From: Pleurodeles waltl | Lineage: Eukaryota; Chordata; Amphibia; Caudata; Salamandridae | DNA: 64,000 bases | Assembly (NCBI RefSeq): GCF_031143425.1 | Contig: NC_090440.1 | Coordinates: forward strand, 1,265,095,123 to 1,265,159,122 | Direction: 5' to 3' | The notes under the pieces: generated by a model | Database searches by the model: none | Told to the model about the DNA's origin: nothing | Seen by the model: only the letters and a program-made list of their open reading frames with translations | Part shown: one piece after another, positions 23,256 through 34,017 of the stretch | Layout of the letters: each line of letters opens with the position of its first letter | How positions within the stretch are numbered: position 1 is the first letter of the stretch | Program-made: the position numbers and the translations under genes

Positions 23256-24404
23256 TTACCCAGAATCCTTTGCAAACCTCAAAATGTGGCTAAAAAAAAC
23301 ACATTTTTCTCACATTTCGGTGACAGAACGTTCTGGAATCTGAGAGGAGCCACAAATTTCCTTCCACCCAGCGTTTCCCCAAGTCTCCGGATAAAAATGG
23401 TACTTCACTTGTGTGGGTATGCCTAGCGCCCGCGACAGGATATGCCCCAAAACACAATGTGGACACATCACATTTTTTCACAGAAAACAGAGCTGTTTTT
23501 TGCAAAGTGCCTACCTGTAGATTTTGGCCTCTAGCTTAGCCGGCACCTAGGGAAACCTACCAAACCTGTGCATTTATTAAAACTAGAGACCTCGGGGAAT
23601 CCAAGATGGGGTGACTTGTGGGGCTCTGACCAGGTTCTGTTACCCAGAATCCTTTGGAAACGTCAAAATTTGGCTAAAAAAACACTTTTTCCTGTCATTT
23701 TGGTGACAGAAAGTTCTGGAATCTGAGAGGAGCCACAAATTTCCTTCCACCCAGCATTCCCCCAAGTCTCCTGATAAAAATGGTATCTCACTTGTGTGGG
23801 TATGCCTAGCGCCCGCGACAGGATATGCCCCAAAACACAACGTGGGCACATCACATTTTTTCACAGAAAACAGAGCTGTTTTTTGCAAAATGCCTACCTG
23901 TAGATTTTGGCCTCTAGCTCAGCCGGCACCTAGGGAAACCTAACAAACCTGTGCATTTTTTAAAACTAGAGACCTAGGGGAATCCAAGATGGGGTGACTT
24001 GTGGGGCTCTGACCAGGTTCTGTTTCCCAGAATCCTTTGCAAACCTCAAAATGTGGCTAAAAAAACACATTTTTCTCACATTTCGGTGACAGAAAGTTCT
24101 GGAATCTGAGAGGAGGCACACATTTCCTTCATCCCAGTGTTCCCCCAAGTCTGTCGATAAAAATGATACCTCACTTGTGTGGGTAGGCCTAGCGCCGCGA
24201 CAGGAAATGTCCCAAAACACAGCGTGGGCACATCCCATTTTTTGACAGAAAACAGAGCTGATTTTTGTAAAGTGCCTACCTGTAGATTTTAGCCTCTAGC
24301 TCAACCGTCACCTAGGGAAACCTACCAACCCTGTGCATTTTTTTAAACTAGAGACCTAGGGGAATCCAAGATGGGGTGACTTGTGGGGCTCTGACCAGGT
24401 TCTG

Positions 24405-26705
24405 TTACCCAGAATCCCTTGCAAACCTCAAAATTTGGATAAAAAAACACATTTTACTCACAATTCGGTGACAGAAAGTTCTGGAATCTGAGAGGAGGCA
24501 CAAATTTCCTTCCACCGAGCGTTCCCCTAAGTCTCCCGATAAAAATGATACCTCACTTGTGTGGGTAGGCATATCGCCCGCGACTTGAAATGCCCCAAAG
24601 CACAACGTGGACACATCCCATTTTTTTACAGAAAACAGAGCTGTTTTTTGCAAAGTGCCTACCTGTAGATTTTGGCCTCTAGCTTAGCCGGCACCTAGGG
24701 AAACCTACCAAACCTGTGCATTTTTTAAAACTAGAGACCTAGGGGAATCCAAGATGGGGTGACTTGTGGGGCTCTGACCAGGTTCTGTTACCCAGAATCC
24801 TTTGCAAACCTCAAAATTTGGCTAAAAAAACACTTTTTCCTGTCATTTCGGTGACAGAAAGTTCTAGAATCTGAGAGGAGCCACAAATTTCCTTCCACCC
24901 AGCGTTCCCCCAAGTCTCCCGATAAAAATGGTACCTCACTTGTGTGGGTAGGCCTAGCGCCCGCTGACAGGATATGCCCCAAAACACAACGTGGACACAT
25001 CCCATTTTTTCACAGAAAATAGAGCTGTTTTTTGCAAAGTGCCTACCTGTAGATTTTGGCCTCTAGCTCAGCCGGCACCTAGGGAAACCTACCAAACCTG
25101 TGCATTTTTTTAAACTAGAGACCTAGGGGAATCCAAGATGGGGTGACTTGTGGGGCTCTGACCAGGTTCTGTTACCCAGAATCATTTCCAAACCTCAAAA
25201 TTTGGCAAAAAATACACTTTTTCCAGTCATTTTGGTGACAGAAAGTTCTGGAATCTGAGAGGAGCCACAAATTTCCTTCCACCCAGCGTTTCCCCAAGTC
25301 TCCCGATAAAAATGGTACCTCACTTGTGTGGGTATGCCTAGCGCCTGCGACAGGATATGCCCCAAAACACAATGTGGACACATCACATTTTTTCACAGAA
25401 AACAGAGCTGTTTTTTGCAAAGTGCCTACCTGTAGATTTTGGCCTCTAGCTCAGCCGGCACCTAGGGAAGCCAACCAAACCTGTGCATTTTTGAAAACTA
25501 GAGACCTAGGGGAATCCAACATGGGGTGACTTGTGGGGCTCTGACCAGGTTCTGTTACCCAGAATCCTATGCAAACCTCAAAATTTGGCAAATTAAAACA
25601 CTTTTTCCTGTCATTTCGGTGACAGAAAGTTCTGGAATCTGAGAGGAGGCACAAATTTCCTTCCACCCAGCATTCCCCCAAGTCTTCCGATAAAAATGGT
25701 ACCTCACTTGTGTGGGTAGGCCTAGCGCCCGCGACAGGATATGCCCCAAAGCACAACGTGGACACATCCCATTTTTTTACAGAAAACAGAGCTGTTTTTT
25801 GCAAAGTGCCTACCTGTAGATTTTGGCCTCTAGCTTAGCCGGCACCTAGGGAAACCTACCAACCCTGTGCATTTTTTTTGAACTAGAGACCTAGGGGAAT
25901 CCAAGATGGGGTGACTTGTGGGGCTCTGACCAGATTCTGTTACCCAGAATCCCTTGCAAACCTCAAAATGTGGATAAAAAAACACATTTTACTCATATTT
26001 CGGTAACAGAAAGTTCTGGAATCTGAGAGGAGGCACAAATTTCCTTCCACCGAGCGTTCCCCTAAGTCTCCCGATAAAAATGATACCTCACTTGTGTGGG
26101 TAGGCATATCGCCCGCGACAGGAAATGCCCCAAAGCACAACGTGGACACATCCCATTTTTTTACAGAAAACAGAGCTGTTTTTTGCAAAGTGCATACCTG
26201 TAGATTTTGGCCTCTAGCTTAGCCGGCACCTAGGGAAACCTACCAAACCTGTGCATTTTTTAAAACTAGAGACCTAGGGGAATCCAAGATGGGGTGACTT
26301 GTGGGGCTCTGACCAGGTTCTGTTACCCAGAATCCTTTGCAAACCTCAAAATTTGGCTAAAAAAACACTTTTTCCTGTCATTTCGGTGACAGAAAGTTCT
26401 GGAATCTGAGAGGAGCCACAAATTTCCTTCCACCCAGCGTTCCCCCAAGTCTCCCGATAAAAATGGTACCTCACTTGTGTGGGTAGGCCTAGCGCCCGCG
26501 ACAGGATATGCCCCAAAACACAACGTGGACACATCCCATTTTTTCACAGAAAACAGAGCTGTTTTTTGCAAAGTGCCTACCTGTAGATTTTGGCCTCTAG
26601 CTCAGCCGGCACCTAGGGAAACCTACCAACCCTGTGCATTTTTTTAAACTAGAGACCTAGGGGAATCCAAGATGGGGTGACTTGTGGGGCTCTGACCAGG
26701 TTCTG
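24405..26705 (+). repeat. Six-monomer unit n-o-p/b-c-q-r (2301 bp), first copy
   Basis: Starts: 24405 n, 24788 o, 25172 p/b hybrid, 25555 c, 25940 q, 26323 r. The order n-o-p/b-c then restarts at 26706, exactly 2301 bp later. A private change in this copy is cacaattcgg in n near 24462. The unit overlaps the end of HOR copy 4 and joins material from two places in the ancestral order (n-o-p and b-c, then q-r). Confidence 0.88.
25172..25554 (+). repeat. p/b hybrid monomer
   Basis: The left part is p (atcatttccaaacc, ttttccagtc at about 25222). The right part is b (gagccacaaat at 25261-25271, gcctgcgacagg, caatgtggacac). The crossover is between about 25225 and 25266. The same hybrid recurs at 27473, 43982, 45900, 51266 and 53184, so it arose once and was then amplified. 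Confidence 0.88.
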
Positions 26706-28239
26706 TTACCCAGAATCCCTTGCAAACCTCAAAATTTGGATAAAAAAACACATTTTACTCACATTTCGGTGACAGAAAGTTCTGGAATCTGAGAGGAGGC
26801 ACAAATTTCCTTCCACCGAGCGTTCCCCTAAGTCTCCCGATAAAAATGATACCTCACTTGTGTGGGTAGGCATATCGCCCGCGACTTGAAATGCCCCAAA
26901 GCACAACGTGGACACATCCCATTTTTTTACAGAAAACAGAGCTGTTTTTTGCAAAGTGCCTACCTGTAGATTTTGGCCTCTAGCTTAGCCGGCACCTAGG
27001 GAAACCTACCAAACCTGTGCATTTTTTAAAACTAGAGACCTAGGGGAATCCAAGATGGGGTGACTTGTGGGGCTCTGGCCAGGTTCTGTTACCCAGAATC
27101 CTTTGCAAACCTCAAAATTTGGCTAAAAAAACACTTTTTCCTGTCATTTCGGTGACAGAAAGTTCTAGAATCTGAGAGGAGCCACAAATTTCCTTCCACC
27201 CAGCGTTCCCCCAAGTCTCCCGATAAAAATGGTACCTCACTTGTGTGGGTAGGCCTAGCGCCCGCTGACAGGATATGCCCCAAAACACAACGTGGACACA
27301 TCCCATTTTTTCACAGAAAATAGAGCTGTTTTTTGCAAAGTGCCTACCTGTAGATTTTGGCCTCTAGCTCAGCCGGCACCTAGGGAAACCTACCAAACCT
27401 GTGCATTTTTTTAAACTAGAGACCTAGGGGAATCCAAGATGGGGTGACTTGTGGGGCTCTGACCAGGTTCTGTTACCCAGAATCATTTCCAAACCTCAAA
27501 ATTTGGCAAAAAATACACTTTTTCCAGTCATTTTGGTGACAGAAAGTTCTGGAATCTGAGAGGAGCCACAAATTTCCTTCCACCCAGCGTTTCCCCAAGT
27601 CTCCCGATAAAAATGGTACCTCACTTGTGTGGGTATGCCTAGCGCCTGCGACAGGATATGCCCCAAAACACAATGTGGACACATCACATTTTTTCACAGA
27701 AAACAGAGCTGTTTTTTGCAAAGTGCCTACCTGTAGATTTTGGCCTCTAGCTCAGCCGGCACCTAGGGAAGCCAACCAAACCTGTGCATTTTTGAAAACT
27801 AGAGACCTAGGGGAATCCAACATGGGGTGACTTGTGGGGCTCTGACCAGGTTCTGTTACCCAGAATCCTATGCAAACCTCAAAATTTGGCAAATTAAAAC
27901 ACTTTTTCCTGTCATTTCGGTGACAGAAAGTTCTGGAATCTGAGAGGAGGCACAAATTTCCTTCCACCCAGCATTCCCCCAAGTCTTCCGATAAAAATGG
28001 TACCTCACTTGTGTGGGTAGGCCTAGCGCCCGCGACAGGATATGCCCCAAAGCACAACGTGGACACATCCCATTTTTTTACAGAAAACAGAGCTGTTTTT
28101 TGCAAAGTGCCTACCTGTAGATTTTGGCCTCTAGCTTAGCCGGCACCTAGGGAAACCTACCAAACCTGTGCATTTTTTAAAACTAGAGACCTAGGGGAAT
28201 CCAAGATGGGGTGACTTGTGGGGCTCTGACCAGGTTCTG
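26706..28239 (+). repeat. Second, partial copy of the six-monomer unit (n-o-p/b-c, 1534 bp)
   Basis: Starts: 26706 n, 27089 o, 27473 p/b, 27856 c, each 2301 bp after its counterpart. Where the first copy continues with q and r, this one passes at 28240 into r'. The c monomer ends with gcattttttaaaac instead of the T8-gaac spacer found at 25870, which places the switch near 28130-28190. Confidence 0.88.
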
Positions 28240-29772
28240 TTACCCAGAATCCTTTGCAAACCTCAAAATTTGGCTAAAAAAACACTTTTTCCTGTCATTT
28301 CGGTGACAGAAAGTTCTGGAATCTGAGAGGAGCCACAAATTTCCTTCCACCCAGCGTTCCCCCAAGTCTCCCGATACAAATGGTACCTCACTTGTGTGGG
28401 TAGGCCTAGCGCCCGCGACAGGATATGCCCCAAAACACAACGTGGACACATCCCATTTTTTCACAGAAAATAGAGCTGTTTTTTGCAAAGTGCCTACCTG
28501 TAGATTTTGGCCTCTAGCTCAGCCGGCACCTAGGGAAACCTACCAAACCTGTGCATTTTTTTAAACTAGAGACCTAGGGGAATACAAGATGGGGTGACTT
28601 GTGGGGCTCTGACCAGGTTCTGTTACCCAGAATCCTATGCAAACCTCAAAATTTGTCCAAAAAAAACACTTTTTCCTGTCATTTCGGTGACAGAAAGTTC
28701 TGGAATCTGAGAGGTGGCACACATTTCCTTCCACCCAGCATTCCCCCATGTCTTCCGATAAAAATGGTACCTCACTTGTGTGGGTAGGCCTAGCGCCCGC
28801 GACAGGATATGCCCCAAAACACAACGTGGACACATCCCATTTTTTCACAGAAAACAGAGCTGTTTTTTGCAAAGTGCCTACCTGTAGATTTTGGCCTCTA
28901 GCTCAGCCGGCACCTAGGCAAACCTACCAAACCTGTGCATTTTTGAAAACTAGAGACCTAGGGGAATCCAAGATGGGGTGACTTGTGGGGCTCTGACCAG
29001 GTTCTGTTACCCAGAATCCTTTCCAAACCTCAAAATTTGGCAAAAAATACACTTTTTCCTGTCATTTTGGTGACAGAAAGTTCTGGAATCTGGGAGGAGC
29101 CACAAATTTCCTTCCACCCAGCGTTTCCCCAAGTCTTCCGATAAAAATGGTACCTCACTTGTGTGGGTATGCCTAGCGACTGCGACAGGATATGCCCCAA
29201 AACACAATGTGGACACATCACATTTTTTCACAGAAAACAGAGCTGTTTTTTGCAAAGTGCCTACCTGTAGATTTTGGCCTCTAGCTCAGCCGGCACCTAG
29301 GGAAGCCTACCAAACCTGTGCATTTTTGAAAACTAGAGACCTAGGGGAATCCAACATGGTGTGACTTGTGGGGCTCTGACCAGGTTCTGTTACCCAGAAT
29401 CCTATGCAAACCTCAAAATTTGGCAAATTAAAACACTTTTTCCTGTCATTTCGGTGACAGAAAGTTCTGGAATCTGAGAGGAGGCACAAATTTCCTTCCA
29501 CCCAGCATTCCCCCAAGTCTTCCGATAAAAATGGTACCTCACTTGTGTGGGTAGGCCTAGCGCCCGCGACAGGATATGCCCCAAAAACACAACGTGGACA
29601 CATACAATTTTTTCACAGAAAACAGAGCTGTTTTTTGCAAAGTGCCTTCCTGTAGATTTTGGCCTCTAGCTCAGCCGGGTTAGGGAAACCTACCAAACCT
29701 GTGCATTTTTTAAAACTAGAGACCTAGGGGAATCCAAGATGGGGTGACTTGTGGGGCTCTGACCAGGTTCTG
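28240..29772 (+). repeat. Four-monomer unit r'-a-b'-c/e (1533 bp)
   Basis: Starts: 28240 r' (first appearance of gatacaaatgg in the window), 28623 a, 29007 b' (tctgggaggagcc), 29390 c/e hybrid. The same four, including the c/e hybrid, recur at 38233-39765 with an offset of exactly 9993 bp. It is the first of the r'-a-b'-c modules that dominate the rest of the window. Confidence 0.9.
29390..29772 (+). repeat. c/e hybrid monomer
   Basis: The left part is c (ctatgcaaacc, caaattaaaacac, gtcttccg at about 29518-29524). The right part is e (ccccaaaaacac, catacaatttt, gccgggttaggg). The junction lies between about 29521 and 29588. An identical hybrid is at 39383-39765, linking the two neighbourhoods by duplication. 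Confidence 0.88.
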
Positions 29773-29872
29773 TTACCCAGAATCCTTTGCAAACCTCAAA
29801 ATTTGGCTAAAAAACACATTTTCCTCAAATTATGGTGACAGAAAGTTCTGGAATCTGAGAGGAGCCACAAAT

Positions 29873-31063
29873 CTACAGGTAGGCACTTTGCAAAAAACAG
29901 CTCTATTTTCTGTGAAAAAAAGGGATGTGTCCACGTTGTGTTTTGGGGCATATCCTGTCGCGGGCGCTAGGCCTACCCACACAAGTGAGGTACCATTTTT
30001 ATCTGAAGACATGGGGGAATGCTGGGTGGAAGGAAATTTGTGCCTCCTCTCAGATTCCAGAACTTTCTGTCACCGAAATGACAGGAAAAAGTGTTTTTTT
30101 TGGACAAATTTTGAGGTTTGCATAGGATTCTGGGTAACAGAACCTGGTCAGAGACCCACAAGTCACCCCATCTTGTATTCCCCTAGGTCTCTAGTTTAAA
30201 AAAATGCACAGGTTTGGTAGGTTTCCCTAGGTGCCGGCAGAGCTAGAGGCCAAAATCTACAGGTAGGCACTTTGCAAAAAACAGCTCTATTTTCCGTTGT
30301 GTTTTGGGGCATATCCTGTCGCAGGCGCTAGGCCTACCCACACAAGTGAGGTACCATTTGTATCGGGAGACTTGGGGGAACGCTGGGTGGAAGGAAATTT
30401 GTGGCTCCTCTCAGATTCCAGAACTTTCTGTCACCGAAATGACAGGAAAAAGTGTTTTTTTATCCAAATTTTGAGGTTTGCAAAGGATTCTGGGTAACAG
30501 AACCTGGTCAGAGCCCCACAAGTCACCCCATCTTGGATTCCCCTAGGTCTCTAGTTTTAAAAAATGCACAGGTTTGGTAGGTTTCCCTAGGTGCCGGCTA
30601 AGCTAGAGGCCAAAATCTACAGGTAGGCACTTTGCAAAAAACAGCTCTGTTTTCTTTCAAAAAATGGGATGTGTCCACGTTGTGCTTTGGGGCATTTCCT
30701 GTCGCGGGCGCTAGGCCTACCCACACAAGTGAGGTATCATTTTTATCGGGAGACTTGGGGGAACACTGGGTGGAAGGAAATTTGTGCCTCCTCTCAGATT
30801 CCAGAACTTTCTGTCACCATAATTTGAGGAAAATGTGTTTTTTAGCCACATTTTGAGGTTTGTAAAGGATTCTGGGTAACAGAACCTGGTCAGAGCCCCA
30901 CAAGTCACCCCATCTTGGATTCCCCTAGGTCTCTAGTTTTCAAAAATGCACAGGTTTGGTAGGTTTCCCTAGGTGCTGGCTGAGCTAGAGGCCAAAATCT
31001 ACAGGTAGGCACTTTGCAAGAAACAACTCTGTTTTCTGTGAAAAAATGTGATGTGTCCATGTT
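29873..31063 (-). repeat. Inverted composite satellite block, 1191 bp
   Basis: The only stretch where the monomer runs on the minus strand: ctacaggtaggcac, gctaggcctacccacac and gattctgggtaacag read in reverse. Reading the minus strand from 31063 down, it holds the right part of an i monomer (31063-30880), a j monomer with a c-like end (30879-30498), an r' monomer lacking 23 bp (30497-30138), and an a-like monomer with a g-like right half (30137-29873). At the left join the bases aaat (29869-29872) fit both sides. At the right join gt (31064-31065) fits both sides. Short microhomology suggests end joining or template switching. An assembly error is the main alternative. Confidence 0.9.
30138..30497 (-). 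repeat. r' monomer with 23-bp deletion (360 bp) inside the inverted block
   Basis: On the + strand the sequence reads attttccgttgtg at about 30289-30301. Normal copies have 23 more bases between attttc and cgttgtg, covering the minus-strand segment tggacacatccca plus ttttttcaca. The deletion is not seen in any other monomer. The left part of the monomer has ggataaaaaaacac, a d/n-like state, so this is also a mosaic. Confidence 0.85.
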
Positions 31064-31332
31064 GTTCCCCCAAGTCTCCCGATAAAAATGATACCTCACT
31101 TGTGTGGGTAGGCCTAGCGCCCGCGTCAGGATATGCCTCAAAACACAACGTGGACACATCACATTTTTAGAAAGAAAACAGAGCTGTTTTTTTACTAAGT
31201 GCCTAGCTGTAGATTTTGGCCTCTAGCTCAGCCGGCACCTAGGGAAACCATAGCAAACATGCACATTTTTGAAAACTAGAGACCTAGGGGAATCCAAGAT
31301 GGGGTGACTTGTGGGGCTCTGACCAGGTTCTG

Positions 31333-32483
31333 TTACCCAGAATCCTATGCAAACCTCAAAATTTGGCAAATTAAAACACTTTTTCCTGTCATTTCGGTGA
31401 CAAAAAGTTCTGGAATCTGAGAGGAGCCACAAATTTCCTTCCACCCAGCGTTCCCCCAAGTCTCCCGATAAAAATGGTAGCTCACTTGTGTGGGTAGGCC
31501 TAGCGCCCGCGACAGGATATGCCCCAAAACACAACGTGGACACATCCCTTTTTTTCACAGAAAATAGAGCTGTTTTTTGCAAAGTGCCTACCTGTAGATT
31601 TTGGCCTCTAGCTCAGCCGGCACCTAGGGAAACCTACCAAACCTGTGCATTTTTTAAAACTAGAGACCTAGGGGAATCCAAGATGGGGTGACTTGTGGGG
31701 CTCTGACCAGGTTCTGTTACCCAGAATCCTATGCAAACCTCAAAATTTGGCAAAAAAAAACACTTTTTCCTGTCATTTCGATGACAGAAAGTTATGGAAT
31801 CTGAGAGGAGGCACAAATTTCCTTCCACCCAGCATTCCCCCAAGTCTTCCGATAAAAATGGTACCTCACTTGTGTGGGTAGGCCTAGCGCCCGCGACAGG
31901 ATATGCCCCAAAACACAACGTGGACACATCCCATTTTTTCACAGAAAACAGAGCTGTTTTTTGCAAAGTGCCTACCTGTAGATTTTGGCCTCTAGCTCTG
32001 CCGGCACCTAGGGAAACCTACCAAACCTGTGCATTTTTTTAAACTAGAGACCTAGGGGAATGCAAGATGGGGTGACTTGTGGGGCTCTGACCAGGTTCTG
32101 TTACCCAGAATCCTTTGCAAACCTCAAAATTTGGCAAAAAAAACACTTTTTCCTGTCATTTCGGTGACAGAAAGTTCTGGAATCTGAGAGGAGGCACAAA
32201 TTTCCTTCCACCCAGCATTCCCCCAAGTCTTCCGATAAAAATGGTACCTCACTTGTGTGGGTAGGCCTAGCGCCCGCGACAGGATATGCCCCAAAGCACA
32301 ACGTGGACACATCCCATTTTTTTACAGAAAACAGAGCTGTTTTTTGCAAAGTGCCTACCTGTAGATTTTGGCCTCTAGCTTAGCCGGCACCTAGGGAAAC
32401 CTACCAAACCTGTGCATTTTTTAAAACTAGAGACCTAGGGGAATCCAAGATGGGGTGACTTGTGGGGCTCTGACCAGGTTCTG
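31333..32483 (+). repeat. g-h-i/c monomers following the split f
   Basis: Starts: 31333 g, 31717 h (gatgacag), 32101. The g and h copies match 40150 and 40534 at offset 8817. The monomer at 32101 follows h, where i is expected, and begins with an i-like A8 tract. From tcatttcggtg (about 32157) onward it has c states (gaggcacaaat, gcattccccc, caaagcacaacg), so it is an i/c hybrid. This ends the correspondence with 39766-40917, where a full i follows h. Confidence 0.85.
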
Positions 32484-34017
32484 TTACCCAGAATCCTTTG
32501 CAAACCTCAAAATTTGGCTAAAAAAACACTTTTTCCTGTCATTTCGGTGACAGAAAGTTCTGGAATCTGAGAGGAGCCACAAATTTCCTTCCACCCAGCG
32601 TTCCCCCAAGTCTCCCGATACAAATGGTACCTCACTTGTGTGGGTAGGCCTAGCGCCCGCGACAGGATATGCCCCAAAACACAACGTGGACACATCCCAT
32701 TTTTTCACAGAAAATAGAGCTGTTTTTTGCAAAGTGCCTACCTGTAGATTTTGGCCTCTAGCTCTGCCGGCACCTAGGGAAACCTACCAAACCTGTGCAT
32801 TTTTTTAAACTAGAGACCTAGGGGAATACAAGATGGGGTGACTTGTGGGGCTCTGACCAGGTTCTGTTACCCAGAATCCTATGCAAACCTCAAAATTTGT
32901 CCAAAAAAAACACTTTTTCCTGTCATTTCGGTGACAGAAAGTTTTGGAATCTGAGAGGAGGCACACATTTCCTTCCACCCAGCATTCCCCCATGTCTTCC
33001 GATAAAAATGGTACCTCACTTGTGTGGGTAGGCCTAGCGCCCGCGACAGGATATGCCCCAAAACACAACGTGGACACATCCCATTTTTTCACAGAAAACA
33101 GAGCTGTTTTTTGCAAAGTGCCTACCTGTAGATTTTGGCCTCTAGCTCAGCCGGCACCTAGGCAAACCTACCAAACCTGTGCATTTTTGAAAACTAGAGA
33201 CCTAGGGGAATCCAAGATGGGGTGACTTGTGGGGCTCTGACCAGGTTCTGTTACCCAGAATCCTTTCCAAACCTCAAAATTTGGCAAAAAATACACTTTT
33301 TCCTGTCATTTTGGTGACAGAAAGTTCTGGAATCTGGGAGGAGCCACAAATTTCCTTCCACCCAGCGTTTCCCCAAGTCTTCCGATAAAAATGGTACCTC
33401 ACTTGTGTGGGTATGCCTAGCGCCTGCGACAGGATATGCCCCAAAACACAATGTGGACACATCACATTTTTTCACAGAAAACAGAGCTGTTTTTTGCAAA
33501 GTGCCTACCTGTAGATTTTGGCCTCTAGCTCAGCCGGCACCTAGGGAAGCCTACCAAACCTGTGCATTTTTGAAAACTAGAGACCTAGGGGAATCCAACA
33601 TGGTGTGACTTGTGGGGCTCTGACCAGGTTCTGTTACCCAGAATCCTATGCAAACCTCAAAATTTGGCAAATTAAAACACTTTTTCCTGTCATTTCGGTG
33701 ACAGAAAGTTCTGGAATCTGAGAGGAGGCACAAATTTCCTTCCACCCAGCATTCCCCCAAGTCTTCCGATAAAAATGGTACCTCACTTGTGTGGGTAGGC
33801 CTAGCGCCCGCGACAGGATATGCCCCAAAGCACAACGTGGACACATCCCATTTTTTTACAGAAAACAGAGCTGTTTTTTGCAAAGTGCCTACCTGTAGAT
33901 TTTGGCCTCTAGCTTAGCCGGCACCTAGGGAAACCTACCAAACCTGTGCATTTTTTAAAACTAGAGACCTAGGGGAATCCAAGATGGGGTGACTTGTGGG
34001 GCTCTGACCAGGTTCTG
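32484..34017 (+). repeat. Four-monomer unit r'-a-b'-c (1534 bp)
   Basis: Starts: 32484 r', 32867 a, 33251 b', 33634 c. The unit matches 28240 onward, except that c is complete here and the r' spacer reads gctctgccggc at about 32761-32771, a state also seen at 48861 and, reversed, near 30235. From 33251 the sequence has a partner at 56252 at offset 23001. Confidence 0.9.

Larger units (their letters stand above)
19041..25171 (+). repeat. HOR copy 4, 16 monomers (a-o with full i and extra s)
   Basis: Starts: 19041 a, 19425 b, 19808 c, 20192 d, 20575 e, 20957 f, 21341 g, 21725 h, 22109 i (full length), 22492 j, 22874 s, 23256 k, 23640 l, 24023 m, 24405 n, 24788 o. Unlike copies 1 and 2 it retains the 49 bp in i and a complete j followed by s. 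After o the order departs from a-r: the next monomer is a p/b hybrid. This copy suggests an ancestral order of 19 monomers (a-j, s, k-r). Confidence 0.9.
29773..31332 (+). repeat. f monomer split by an inverted insertion
   Basis: 29773-29872 is the left part of an f monomer (ttttcctcaaattatgg, gagccacaaat). 31064-31332 is its right part (gttccccc, atgatacc, cgcgtcagg, catttttagaaag). The intact counterpart at 39766-40149 aligns at offset 9993 before the break and 8817 after it. The break replaced 15 bases (39866-39880 in the intact copy) with 1191 bases of opposite-strand satellite. Confidence 0.92.

Noticed and set aside
29744..30199. Longest open frame in the window (151 codons, + strand)
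   Set aside because: It exists only because the left join of the inverted block at 29872 fuses a short + frame of the f monomer to the usual minus-orientation frame, which here reads on the + strand. It is a junction artefact.
30297..30856. Plus-strand copies of the MQKTALF-type frame as a separate gene
   Set aside because: They are the ordinary minus-strand frames of monomers that happen to be inverted at 29873-31063.
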